Shown here piece after piece: positions 25,263 through 31,864 of a stretch of DNA of 36,742 bases. The DNA lies in the IMG/VR virus record IMGVR_UViG_3300045996_001829, positions 1 through 36,742 of that record. The stretch is one strand, 5' to 3'. The translations under genes and the position numbers were made by a program. The first letter of the stretch is position 1. Every line of letters starts with the position of its first letter. Source of the DNA: a virus. Below the pieces are notes generated by a model that had not been told where the DNA came from, searched no databases, and saw only the letters and a program-made list of their open reading frames with translations.

Positions 25263-25681
25263 TTGAAGATGTCGGGATCAGGAGCCGGGACTTCAGCGGG
25301 CCCACGGAACACCACGCCAGAAGGGAGGACACTCTGCGTAATCGTCGCACCAGACACCTCCTCAAAAAGGATCAACGCCAGCAACGCATAGACCGCCAAG
25401 TCCATGAAGCTGTCCCGCGCTGATTCATTCGCAAGCCCACCTTCCTTCGCCAACTTCTGCAGCCGCTTCACCTTATCGTTCGCCCGCACCATTGCGCCCA
25501 CCCAGGACGGGATGCCCCACTGTTCAGAGCCTCGGATGTTGGCTAATGGATCTCCATGAGTGCCGTAATCCATCTGCTTTTTGTCATGCAGATCACCGAT
25601 CTCTTTGAGCAATGCGTGGAACCGTGGATCACCGGGTCGCTTCTCAGCCATTGACGCGATTGCATCCTGCAGTCGTGACAT
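25259..25681 (-). CDS. MazG/DUF1599-like nucleotide metabolism protein
   Basis: The product has 140 residues; ATG 25681 follows AGGAGGG. The helical core DKKQMDYGTHGDPLANIRGSEQWGIPSWVGAMVRANDKVKRLQKLA...ARDSFMDLAVYALLALILFEE matches the group annotated as nucleotide modification-associated domain 1 (DUF1599), related to MazG-like pyrophosphohydrolases. The acidic residues at the end of the helix bundle are consistent with metal binding. Its substrate is unknown. It could adjust nucleotide pools for phage replication. Confidence 0.6.
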   Translation of the reverse strand: MSRLQDAIASMAEKRPGDPRFHALLKEIGDLHDKKQMDYGTHGDPLANIRGSEQWGIPSWVGAMVRANDKVKRLQKLAKEGGLANESARDSFMDLAVYALLALILFEEVSGATITQSVLPSGVVFRGPAEVPAPDPDIFK

Positions 25682-25886
25682 ACGCCCTCCTATTGAACAC
25701 TCGTCGCACCACGTAATTGCGGCCGATCGAGAGCACGGTAAAAAACAGGGTGATGATATTCGCTTGGACAAAGGTGACGGGCCACCCCATGAGCGGATAG
25801 ATCCAGAGGGACGCGAAGAGGCTCACGAGGTAGCCCGCCATCGTATTAGCGATTGATTCAATCGCGGAATGCTTACGGGTTTGCAT
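25644..25886 (-). CDS. Small membrane protein (DUF7220-like)
   Basis: An 80-residue product with two hydrophobic helices (about 14-33 and 41-58) after the motif MQTRKHSAIESIANTMAGY, and the ending GRNYVVRRVFNRR. This pattern is common to small phage membrane proteins of the DUF7220 type. Its start overlaps the previous stop (TAATG) and its end overlaps the DUF1599-like gene by 38 bases. Function unknown. Confidence 0.7.
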   Translation of the reverse strand: MQTRKHSAIESIANTMAGYLVSLFASLWIYPLMGWPVTFVQANIITLFFTVLSIGRNYVVRRVFNRRAYVTTAGCNRVNG

Positions 25887-26056
25887 TAGAACAGCCCCAC
25901 CGCAGGAACTTGTTTCCACAGCAAATCGTCCCAGTCAAATTGCCAGACCACCCCTAATGCGGTGAGCCCGACAATCGTGGGGTGCCGCTTATTACTCGGG
26001 TGCGCGACCGCCACTTGCACAAACTCAATGCGTTTCTGTTCCCGTGTGTCCGTCAC
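25886..26056 (-). CDS. Small hypothetical protein
   Basis: A 56-residue product starting with GTG that overlaps the RuvC stop (GTGA) and ends in TAATG with the next start. It reads REQKRIEFVQVAVAHPSNKRHP...LGVVWQFDWDDLLWKQVP, a two-strand plus aromatic-rich pattern. It may be a small structural-fold accessory. No family recognised. Confidence 0.65.
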   Translation of the reverse strand: MTDTREQKRIEFVQVAVAHPSNKRHPTIVGLTALGVVWQFDWDDLLWKQVPAVGLF

Positions 26057-26550
26057 AACGGCACCCCTTTCATGTGGTGGGCGTAATAGGCGAGCAATGC
26101 AGCTTCCGCTCGGCCATCATCCTTGACCCGCGAGAACAAGCCGGCCACTTGCGGAAACAACTGACAGGCCCGTTTCCTCGCGGCATCTTTGCGATCCGCT
26201 TTATCCTCGATCGATGCAATGCCCATCGCGCGCTTCCAGACCCCCGGTGTAATCGTGGAGAGGGGATAGCCCAAGCACACGATCATCGAATGCAGCGCCC
26301 CGTTGGTGAACCCAAAATTAAATGCGGAGGTAATGCCTTGCTTCGGCATCGCGTTGACTTGCTCGATGACCACATGGGGGGAGAAGACTTCATAGCATTT
26401 CAACATCTGGTAGAGGCGGTGGAGATCGAGTTGCACCTTCTCGCTCTTATTCACTTTGATCGTGAGCGTGGGGAGATCGTGGCACATGACCGCTTGATTC
26501 ATATACACGGCGTAGGCGCCTTTCACACCGGGATCAATGCCGATGATCAT
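26053..26550 (-). CDS. RuvC-like Holliday junction resolvase
   Basis: The product has 165 residues and is a RNase H-fold nuclease: GIDPGVKGAYAV with Asp6, VVIEQVNAMPKQG with the catalytic Glu, TPGVWKRAMGI, and a C-terminal DDGRAEAALLAYY acidic motif. This arrangement is typical of phage and bacterial RuvC-type resolvases that cut four-way junctions before packaging. The ATG overlaps the methyltransferase stop (ATGA). Confidence 0.85.
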   Translation of the reverse strand: MIIGIDPGVKGAYAVYMNQAVMCHDLPTLTIKVNKSEKVQLDLHRLYQMLKCYEVFSPHVVIEQVNAMPKQGITSAFNFGFTNGALHSMIVCLGYPLSTITPGVWKRAMGIASIEDKADRKDAARKRACQLFPQVAGLFSRVKDDGRAEAALLAYYAHHMKGVPL

Positions 26551-27488
26551 TCGTGTACCTGCAGTATCATTCGTCCAAGGATCTCAGCGAGGTGTGGGAC
26601 AATGGCATTACCGAGCGCCCTAAGTCGGTCCACCCGCTGGGGTACCCCATGAGCCACTCGACCCACGTCGGGTTCAGACTCCCACTCACGATGTTCTTGC
26701 CATGACTCTGCAGTCCGTCCCGCCGATTCGCCGTGGGTGTCGGAAATGTGTGAACCGCATCTTGCAAACTCACTGAGTGCCCGCCCGCTTTCCGCTTCTC
26801 CACGTTCTGCGGGCCACCCCTCGGGTACGAGTCGGGCGTCGGCCACAAATTTCTCGCGGCCATCATATCGAGCGTCGGGCGAATCTTCCCCGTGCGGCCG
26901 TTGCCCCCTCCCTGATTGTATCCACCCCGATGCGCCGTGATCGTCGGATAGAGCGCGCGACACCCTGGATGCTTCTGCATCGACGGGCAGAGTTGATTGG
27001 CGGTGCTGGTCGCCGTAGCCAAGAATCCAGAGCCGTTGCCGGATGTGCGGGGCGTCGACGGCACAAGCCGGTAGACAGACCGGCCAGACGGCGTAGCCGA
27101 GACTTTCCAAATCAGCACACACTTGGTCGAGTGCCATGTTGATAAGCCCAGGCACATTTTCGCCAAGGAACCAAGCGGGCCTGAGAGTGTCAAGGCATCG
27201 GACCACTTCCGGCCAGAGATAGCGGTCATCTGCCGTGCCTCGTCGCTTCCCGGCCTGAGAGAAGGGCTGGCAGGGGAAGCCCCCGCAGATGAGATCCGGC
27301 GTTTCCGTGAAGAGATCCCAGTCGATGGCTTTGATGTCGTCGTAGCAGGGCACGCCGGGAAATCGCTGTCGAAGAACGGATCGACAAAACCCGTTGTTCT
27401 CAACTTGCCAGATGACTCGCATTCCGGCCCGTTCAAGTCCAAGGTCAAATCCTCCAATGCCAGAAAACAAACTCCCTACGGTCAACAC
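26547..27488 (-). CDS. dcm: DNA cytosine-5 methyltransferase
   Basis: The product has 313 residues and starts with GTG (or the TTG after it). Motif I is FSGIGGFDLGLE (8-19), motif IV FPCQPFSQAG (catalytic Cys73), motif VI ENV (110-112), motif VIII QRLWI (151-155). A variable region rich in Arg, Ser, Glu and Gly follows, then motif X-like VDRLRALGNAIVP near the end. It would methylate the phage DNA to avoid restriction, or the host DNA. The variable region's +1 frame is open and protein-like as well (see findings). The recognition sequence cannot be predicted. Confidence 0.9.
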   Translation of the reverse strand: MLTVGSLFSGIGGFDLGLERAGMRVIWQVENNGFCRSVLRQRFPGVPCYDDIKAIDWDLFTETPDLICGGFPCQPFSQAGKRRGTADDRYLWPEVVRCLDTLRPAWFLGENVPGLINMALDQVCADLESLGYAVWPVCLPACAVDAPHIRQRLWILGYGDQHRQSTLPVDAEASRVSRALSDDHGASGWIQSGRGQRPHGEDSPDARYDGREKFVADARLVPEGWPAERGEAESGRALSEFARCGSHISDTHGESAGRTAESWQEHREWESEPDVGRVAHGVPQRVDRLRALGNAIVPHLAEILGRMILQVHE

Positions 27489-27737
27489 CTACAGCCCCAA
27501 CTCCTTCAGCTTCTCGAGCCCGCTTTTGGCAAACATCTTGACCACGTTCGCCCGCCCACCCCGATAGACCAACGGGGGCCTTTGCGACCAGTCTTCGAAC
27601 TGCATAAAGTGGGGACGCTTCGCGGCTCGCGAGCCCTTATAGTGCTCTTTGCAGAGCCCGGTCTTCGGCTTCGCTTGTTTGCTTTGCCGATGCAACGGCG
27701 CCCCGCACACATGGCAGAACCCCACGATGACTTTCAT
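27489..27737 (-). CDS. Small zinc-finger protein
   Basis: An 82-residue product. CHVC (8-11), then Cys and His 18-21 residues later (GLCKEHY), form a probable zinc site. The C-terminus is basic and hydrophobic. The stop abuts the methyltransferase start. The spacing is similar to small phage HNH-like or DNA-binding proteins but no nuclease motif is complete. Function unknown. Confidence 0.6.
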   Translation of the reverse strand: MKVIVGFCHVCGAPLHRQSKQAKPKTGLCKEHYKGSRAAKRPHFMQFEDWSQRPPLVYRGGRANVVKMFAKSGLEKLKELGL

Positions 27738-27946
27738 CGCGAACTAGTCTTTCGTTTTTTCCGCGTGTGGAGTCGGATGGCGTCGAGTGTCTTGGGAATG
27801 CGGAGAAAGTTCGGGCACGAGAGAACTCGCAAGTGGTTGTTCATCTCTTTCATCTCGTCCCGCAGGTCCATGAGCATCGTCAAGATCGCTTGCTCCGTCG
27901 TCGGGCTATCAGGCACCCTCCAATTCGCGTTCTTGTGCCGCGCCAT
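27734..27946 (-). CDS. Small hypothetical protein
   Basis: A 70-residue product. ATG 27946 follows GGAGG; longer in-frame starts overlap the preceding gene. A helical centre (TTEQAILTMLMDLRDEMKEMNNHLRVL) is followed by a strongly basic tail (LHTRKKRKTSSR), suggesting nucleic acid contact. No family recognised. Confidence 0.6.
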   Translation of the reverse strand: MARHKNANWRVPDSPTTEQAILTMLMDLRDEMKEMNNHLRVLSCPNFLRIPKTLDAIRLHTRKKRKTSSR

Positions 27947-27948
27947 GC

Positions 27949-28203
27949 TTACCTCCGACACGGATCGGCGTAGGGGTTGGACCACGGTTCGCTGTACGGG
28001 CTCTGATAGGTCCGGCCGAACACTTCCCGCTCGAATTGCGCGGTTTCCATTTCAAGCTGCGTGTTCAACGGGACGTCGAACTGGGCGCAACATTCTGTTG
28101 CCCCTGCCGCGTCATGCAGGGCGTAGCAGGTCGCAAAACCCATCGTGAAGCACGCGGCCATGATGAAGAGAACAAAAATCCCATCTCGTGTCGTAGAGTT
28201 CAT
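27949..28203 (-). CDS. Small single-pass membrane protein
   Basis: An 84-residue product with AGGAGG before the ATG. A membrane helix at about residues 8-29 (IFVLFIMAACFTMGFATCYAL) is followed by a hydrophilic, Tyr/Pro-rich tail. There is no recognisable family. It is one of several tiny membrane proteins in this operon. Confidence 0.65.
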   Translation of the reverse strand: MNSTTRDGIFVLFIMAACFTMGFATCYALHDAAGATECCAQFDVPLNTQLEMETAQFEREVFGRTYQSPYSEPWSNPYADPCRR

Positions 28204-28211
28204 AACGCCTC

Positions 28212-28355
28212 CTATGTCGCGGATTGACTGCGGAGCATGTGAACGGCTTGCTTCAACATGGCCTCCGCGAGCGTCGGTTGCAGATTCGAAAACCCGTCGA
28301 TGATCAGGCGAACGTACTGTTCCATCTCGTCGAGCGTGTAGGATTTTTCTTCCAC
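28212..28355 (-). CDS. Very small helical protein
   Basis: A 47-residue product starts with GTG behind GGGAGG. It is a single helical unit (EEKSYTLDEMEQYVRLIIDGFSN...LKQAVHMLRSQSAT). It lies in a chain of closely spaced small genes. Function unknown. Confidence 0.55.
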   Translation of the reverse strand: MEEKSYTLDEMEQYVRLIIDGFSNLQPTLAEAMLKQAVHMLRSQSAT

Positions 28356-28356
28356 G

Positions 28357-28488
28357 TCAGCCTCCCATCGCGATCAGGTAGTGACAGGCCGCAAAGCCGA
28401 TCACCGCGCCCATCACAAACACCGCGAGGACGGCGAGGGTGGCTTTAGCGAGTAACAGATCGTCGGATTCTTCGGGGTGATACTCCAT
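28357..28488 (-). CDS. Very small membrane protein
   Basis: A 43-residue product with an ideal AGGAGGT site. One membrane helix, about residues 13-37 (LAKATLAVLAVFVMGAVIGFAAC-type), after an acidic N-terminus. Function unknown. Confidence 0.65.
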   Translation of the reverse strand: MEYHPEESDDLLLAKATLAVLAVFVMGAVIGFAACHYLIAMGG

Positions 28489-28597
28489 GCGACACCTCCT
28501 GGTTAGCCATTCTGTCCAGAATTCCCCTGATGAGTTTCAGTTGCAATTCCAAGTCTTCGACCCGCCTCTCCAACTGCTTTTGCTCGAGGGGGGTCAT
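28445..28597 (-). CDS. Very small coiled-coil protein
   Basis: A 50-residue product whose ATG overlaps the upstream stop (ATGA). Residues 4-31 are heptad-like (LEQKQLERRVEDLELQLKLI). The last 14 codons overlap the next gene's start by 44 bases and are basic. Function unknown. Confidence 0.5.
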   Translation of the reverse strand: MTPLEQKQLERRVEDLELQLKLIRGILDRMANQEVSHGVSPRRIRRSVTR

Positions 28598-28746
28598 TGT
28601 TGTTCCTTCAGCATGACAAAGATTCTGTACAACGTCTCTTTGAGCACTTGCGCGTGCCAGTCTGACGTCAGCGAACCAGGACGCACCAACTCAGTCAACA
28701 GTTCGTCGTCCGTCAATTCACCCACTTCCTTCGCGATGTGGCTCAT
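28594..28746 (-). CDS. Very small hypothetical protein
   Basis: A 50-residue product, with ATGA overlaps at both ends. It reads as a helical acidic protein (SHIAKEVGELTDDELLTELVRPG, then WHAQVLKETLYRIFVMLKE). No family recognised. Confidence 0.6.
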   Translation of the reverse strand: MSHIAKEVGELTDDELLTELVRPGSLTSDWHAQVLKETLYRIFVMLKEQQ

Positions 28747-29219
28747 GACGGCAACCGCTCAATATCGTCTTTCATGAAGCCTTGCTCAATCGCCACGTCC
28801 TTCTGCCGAATCACTTCGGGGAACAACACGGCATCACCGTTTTTCACCGCGAAAAATTTCAACGCAGCACTGTAGCCGGCCAAGACGGACTCGAGATTGC
28901 TATCGAGGTTGACCGTAAACTTAAATTGGTGTTGCTCCATCGTGAGCGCCCACCGCCACGGCCACACTTTCAGCGGGGTCAGTTCGTAATTCGTGAGATT
29001 GATTTCGGATTGCGTCAACTGGGTGGGCGTGATGACGAACAGCGGGTCGATCATGTGGATCAGTTCTTTCAAGGCGCCTGAGAACGCGCTGGCAATGGTG
29101 CCGAGGTTGGCGTCCGTCCGAAAGTCCACCCGCTTCCCTTCACTCCTCATCATGTGCCAGTAGAGGCCACTCGCTTTTTTCAGTTGGAAATCGGTGAGCC
29201 AGATCGGGGCGTTCATCAT
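28743..29219 (-). CDS. Hypothetical protein
   Basis: A 158-residue product; start at ATG 29219 (overlapping the upstream stop) or 29216. A soluble alpha/beta pattern is visible with no motif I recognise (IWLTDFQLKKASGLYWHMM; LTQSEINLTNYELTPLKVWPW). The two aromatic-rich strands could form a small beta sheet. Function unknown. Confidence 0.6.
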   Translation of the reverse strand: MMNAPIWLTDFQLKKASGLYWHMMRSEGKRVDFRTDANLGTIASAFSGALKELIHMIDPLFVITPTQLTQSEINLTNYELTPLKVWPWRWALTMEQHQFKFTVNLDSNLESVLAGYSAALKFFAVKNGDAVLFPEVIRQKDVAIEQGFMKDDIERLPS

Positions 29220-29410
29220 GGGTTCGTTTCCCTTTCGTGGATCATTTCTCGAATGGTGAGTTGCTGTTCGAGATCACGGACTCGGGCTTCGAGGGTGCGA
29301 ATCTTCTCCACTTGCTGAGTGCTGATCGTTTGCATGTGCCGGATGTGAGCCCCGAGGGTACTGACTTCGATCTCTAAGTCATGTATTCGACGATCCGGTG
29401 TTTCGTTCAC
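29216..29410 (-). CDS. Small coiled-coil protein
   Basis: A 64-residue product starting with GTG overlapping the previous stop (GTGA). Almost the whole chain is a heptad pattern (IHDLEIEVSTLGAHI, then QQVEKIRTLEARVRDLEQQL). It probably forms a dimeric coiled coil. Function unknown. Confidence 0.6.
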   Translation of the reverse strand: MNETPDRRIHDLEIEVSTLGAHIRHMQTISTQQVEKIRTLEARVRDLEQQLTIREMIHERETNP

Positions 29411-29679
29411 GGTGCCGTATCCTCCGGAGTCAGAATAATGCCTTGCATCCTCGCGGCCTCTTTAATTCCCGGCCACATCGCCGCCGGCACCAAGCCATCC
29501 GTCCCGCCCTCTTCGCGGCAATAGGTCCACCGGTAAATGTTGGCCGGGTGCCGGTGATAGCTTTTCTTTTGCAGATCCGCCAAACAGACCGAGAAGTTCT
29601 TCACGCCCCCAAATTTATTGATGATGCGTTGCGCCTGGGTCGACATCGGCCGGCCGTCTGGGGGGAGATGGGAGGTCAT
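29407..29679 (-). CDS. Small helix-turn-helix protein (carph-isopro-like)
   Basis: A 90-residue product. The order of helices AQRIINKFGGVKNFSVCLADL...HPANIYRWTY...GLVPAAMWPGIKEAARMQGI resembles the small Cro-like HTH often labelled carph-isopro domain. It therefore is a candidate transcription regulator of the early genes. It has ATGA overlaps with the gene before and after. Confidence 0.6.
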   Translation of the reverse strand: MTSHLPPDGRPMSTQAQRIINKFGGVKNFSVCLADLQKKSYHRHPANIYRWTYCREEGGTDGLVPAAMWPGIKEAARMQGIILTPEDTAP

Positions 29680-29918
29680 AACACTTCAATCCCTTCGGCC
29701 ATGAGTTCGTCCCTTTGCTGCGCGGCCGCTTGCTGAATCACGGCTTGCAAATTCTCGGCGTATCGAGTCAGCGTCCCCGCTGGTAGACAATCGAACTCGG
29801 GATATTTGACCAGCCCGCACCCGTTGAAACATTGAAAGCGATTCAACTTGACCGCTCCGCACGAACAGAGGGTGTAGTCTTGGTCATCCTTGACGGTCGC
29901 CATGCGGATCGTTTTCAT
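29676..29918 (-). CDS. Small zinc-ribbon protein
   Basis: An 80-residue product, with the start at 29918 preceded by GGAGAG and overlapping the previous stop. CSCG and CFNGCG (near residues 18-34) form a cysteine cluster. A helical C-terminus rich in Gln and Ala follows. Function unknown; nucleic acid or protein binding is likely. Confidence 0.6.
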   Translation of the reverse strand: MKTIRMATVKDDQDYTLCSCGAVKLNRFQCFNGCGLVKYPEFDCLPAGTLTRYAENLQAVIQQAAAQQRDELMAEGIEVL

Positions 29919-30082
29919 CGGACTCTCCGGGGCAGTTTGAACGGACGGGGCAACAGATGTTTGGTTTTCGCTTTGTGGATGTCCCAACAGATTTGATGGC
30001 GATCCGCGTAATTGATCGAACCGGGAATGAGCGTGATCTCGATCGGCCCTCCGCAGAATCGGCATTGCAACGCCGTTACCAT
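29915..30082 (-). CDS. Small zinc-ribbon protein
   Basis: A 55-residue product overlapping the next gene by ATGA. CRFCGG near the N-terminus and IC-W at residues 31-33 could form a zinc site, and the C-terminus is basic (KAKTKHLLPRPFKLPRRVR). A GTG two codons upstream is an alternative start. Function unknown. Confidence 0.55.
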   Translation of the reverse strand: MVTALQCRFCGGPIEITLIPGSINYADRHQICWDIHKAKTKHLLPRPFKLPRRVR

Positions 30083-30162
30083 TTCCACACCGACGCCATA
30101 ATCAGGCCGATCAGACAGGCTTCGATCAGGAGGACAATCAACGCTTGTTCCAGGGGACTCAC
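30076..30162 (-). CDS. Tiny membrane peptide, 28 residues
   Basis: It starts with GTG after an AAGGGAG leader and ends inside the start of the next gene. Residues 8-25 are hydrophobic (LIVLLIEACLIGLIMASVW), enough for one membrane span. Function unknown. Confidence 0.5.
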   Translation of the reverse strand: MSPLEQALIVLLIEACLIGLIMASVWKW

Positions 30163-30178
30163 TTGGGGCTCGCTCCCT

Positions 30179-30373
30179 TCAGCAACCGTGAAAGCTGACT
30201 GGATGCCCGTTGCCCATGCCACGCAGAATATCTTTAATGCCCTGTCTGGTCTGTGACCAGATCACCCCGCTCGAACAGGACACCATGTGCCCGGCAGGAA
30301 CCGCTTGCACCCTCCAACATCCCGCGAACGGTCCACGCTTCGGTTCCGCTGTCCACGATGCGACGTATTCCAT
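30179..30373 (-). CDS. Small hypothetical protein, first gene after promoter P1
   Basis: A 64-residue product. ATG 30373 follows GGAGGG; an earlier in-frame ATG at 30412 would lie at the predicted transcription start. It reads as a small beta-type protein (VASWTAEPKRGPFAGCWRVQAV..., then GVIWSQTRQGIKDILRGM). Function unknown. Confidence 0.6.
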   Translation of the reverse strand: MEYVASWTAEPKRGPFAGCWRVQAVPAGHMVSCSSGVIWSQTRQGIKDILRGMGNGHPVSFHGC

Positions 30374-30419
30374 GTTTCCCTCCGAGGTTGAGGCCATGTG
30401 CTTGGTGTGCATAGTTGCG

Positions 30420-30449
30420 CTTATAACAACTCTACTCTGGGGTTGTCAA
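30420..30449 (-). promoter_or_regulatory. Sigma-70 type promoter P1
   Basis: On the minus strand: TTGACA (30449-30444), 17 bases, TTATAA (30426-30421) or TATAAG with 18 bases. It lies in the 3' end of the previous gene and about 45 bases before the next start codon, and would drive the replication arm. Confidence 0.7.
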
Positions 30450-30800
30450 GGGGTTTTGCGAGGAACGTAAAAATATTTTTTGATAGTCGGCGTTGAGGGC
30501 CTTGAGCTGGGCGGACAGGCCCTTGGTCACGGTGCGTCGTGATCGTCGTTCTGGGGCCCAGTGTGACGCATTATGTACGTCTTCTGGGCAGGTAGGCCGG
30601 GTATAGCCTTTGATCCGCATCCGGCAGATCCGGCCGAGCGTGATCATCTGGTCCAGGTGGTAGGCCAAGACCGTGGTTGAGTAGGTCGTGCCCCGAGCCG
30701 CGAGTTGCATCTGGATTTGCCCGACGTGTCGGTAATCGGGGAAGGCGGGCACACACTCGAGCAAGGCGCGTCGAAGCTGGGTGCGCTGATCGCGGGTCAT
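30432..30800 (-). CDS. Putative winged-helix DNA-binding protein
   Basis: The product has 122 residues; ATG 30800 is preceded by AAGGGGG. Residues 1-65 have a winged-helix-like pattern (DQRTQLRRALLECVPAFPDYRHVGQIQMQLAARG-type helices, then YSTTVLAYHLDQMITLGRICRMRIKGY). The basic C-terminus (ERRSRRTVTKG) could contact DNA. It is probably an early regulator. Its ATG overlaps the preceding stop. The prediction is by pattern only. Confidence 0.55.
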   Translation of the reverse strand: MTRDQRTQLRRALLECVPAFPDYRHVGQIQMQLAARGTTYSTTVLAYHLDQMITLGRICRMRIKGYTRPTCPEDVHNASHWAPERRSRRTVTKGLSAQLKALNADYQKIFLRSSQNPLTTPE

Positions 30801-31039
30801 CGCTCGCCCCCTTCAGTCGCACGGGCATACCCCCCGCCCCAGACCACCACGGTCGGATCGGCCAGAAGGACTTCGTGCATCTGCCGGCCAATTTCCCTCG
30901 TGGGGACCGATTGCCCACTGGTCTGACGCAACCCCCGTCTGAGTTCTCTGATCGTGATAAAGGCGGGCAGGACTGGAATGAGGGTGGATAACCGCCGTTG
31001 GACCCACAAGGATCGGGCGGTTCGTTCGGTTTTCGTCAC
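30797..31039 (-). CDS. Small putative DNA-binding protein
   Basis: An 80-residue product. GTG 31039 is preferred over GTG 31048 because AAGGGGG lies 8 bases before it. The sequence is basic with a helical pattern like a winged helix (RSLWVQRRLSTLIPVLPAFITIRELRRGLRQTSG, then REIGRQMHEVLL). It lies first behind promoter P2 and overlaps the next gene (ATGA). It may be a paralogue in fold of the following gene. Confidence 0.5.
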   Translation of the reverse strand: MTKTERTARSLWVQRRLSTLIPVLPAFITIRELRRGLRQTSGQSVPTREIGRQMHEVLLADPTVVVWGGGYARATEGGER

Positions 31040-31071
31040 GGCGCTCACCCCCTTCAGATGAATTTTCCGGT

Positions 31072-31100
31072 AATGTAGAAAAAATGTGGTGAAATGTCAA
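31072..31100 (-). promoter_or_regulatory. Sigma-70 type promoter P2
   Basis: On the minus strand: TTGACA (31100-31095), 17 bases, TACATT (31077-31072). Its 12-base stretch AACCCCTTGACA is identical to P1. Confidence 0.65.
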
Positions 31101-31111
31101 GGGGTTCCCCT
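31100..31111. promoter_or_regulatory. Palindromic operator candidate next to P2
   Basis: AGGGGTTCCCCT is a perfect 12-base palindrome touching the -35 box of P2, where a repressor would block polymerase. Confidence 0.4.
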
Positions 31112-31470
31112 AGTAGCTCAAGGAAAACGGCTAAAATGTGCGTGTTTTCAACGTGTTCTCGTCATGCTCGACAAGGGGAGCGGGAAAAGCTAGGGTCACA
31201 GCCAGGGGAAACACTAGCCAAAACAAGGGGCTCTGACGATAGAGGCCCGATACCATGAAAACATGGATCAGGTACGCCGGGGAATATAGGGCCACGGTGT
31301 AGGGGACACGTTGTCCACGGCTTTATATGTATATGTGCTGTAGATATAATATAATAATAATAATAATAAGAATAATAAGAATAGTATATATATCTATATG
31401 TAATATATACAAAAAATTTCACCTATGAAAATTGCGTTGTTGGGAACTGAACGGGAAAGAATAGGAAGTA
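31112..31470. other. Noncoding AT-rich region, possible replication origin
   Basis: No convincing gene is found in this stretch. It contains CAAGGGG at 31172-31178 and 31224-31230 (a further copy touches P2 at 31098), a GGACA-CGT-TGTCC palindrome at 31304-31316, and an almost pure A/T tract from about 31321 to 31430 with ATA/AAT triplet repeats. In a GC-rich phage such a tract is unusual and easily melted. Origin function is an inference only. Confidence 0.4.
31351..31380. repeat. AAT triplet microsatellite
   Basis: About six AAT units in a row followed by imperfect AATAATAAG copies, within the AT-rich tract. Confidence 0.8.
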
Positions 31471-31495
31471 GGCCCCTAGCGGGATGCCAGGGGCC
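31471..31495 (-). terminator. Terminator candidate of the right-hand small-gene operon
   Basis: GGCCCCT, an 11-base loop, AGGGGCC: a 7-bp stem just after the stop of the last gene. Read on the minus strand it is followed by a moderately T-rich stretch (TACTTCCTATTCTTT) rather than a clean T-run. Confidence 0.5.
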
Positions 31496-31509
31496 CTAGA
31501 GGGGGTTGG

Positions 31510-31767
31510 TTATTCTGGGTCTCCTTGGATAGATGGGTCGCCGTAGGCTGATTCCAGTTCGGCGTTACAGTGGGCGCATTGCACGTTCGGCCCTTCCCAG
31601 TACACTTCCGCGCCTTCGAACCTCCACCCGTCCGCTTCGCCTCCTTCGTGTACTGGCTGAGAGAGGAGGCAGTCATGGCAGAGCATTTCTCCGTCATCGA
31701 GGATTGCATAAATCGGATAGCCCCCAGGCCATGCACAAGGGTTCTCTTTTGCTTCTTGTAGTGTCAC
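31510..31767 (-). CDS. Small zinc-binding protein
   Basis: An 85-residue acidic product; GTG 31767 follows an ideal GGAGGTGA site located in the previous gene's end. CHDC (30-33) and CAHC (64-67) form a two-pair zinc site. It is the last gene before the terminator candidate. Function unknown. Confidence 0.65.
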   Translation of the reverse strand: MTLQEAKENPCAWPGGYPIYAILDDGEMLCHDCLLSQPVHEGGEADGWRFEGAEVYWEGPNVQCAHCNAELESAYGDPSIQGDPE

Positions 31768-31771
31768 AGGT

Positions 31772-31864
31772 TCACCTCCACGGATAATAGGTTAGCCACT
31801 TAATGACCACGTACCAAAACGCGAGGGAGAAGAGGAGCGCGATGGATCGGTACAGGGGGGTCAT
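31772..31864 (-). CDS. Tiny membrane peptide, 30 residues
   Basis: The ATG overlaps the previous stop (ATGA). One hydrophobic helix (IALLFSLAFWYVVIKWL) spans nearly the entire peptide. The 3' end carries the ribosome binding site of the next gene. Function unknown. Confidence 0.55.
   Translation of the reverse strand: MTPLYRSIALLFSLAFWYVVIKWLTYYPWR

Noticed and set aside
26044-26652. 202-codon plus-strand frame opposite the RuvC-like gene
   Set aside because: Antisense to a gene with intact catalytic residues; no start signal or domain.
31162-31422. Minus-strand frame with a poly-Tyr and Ile start
   Set aside because: It is the translation of the AAT microsatellite and AT tract; no ribosome binding site and a composition unlike any protein here.
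31471-31495. Reading this hairpin as a plus-strand terminator
   Set aside because: No T-run follows on the plus strand and no plus-strand gene ends there.
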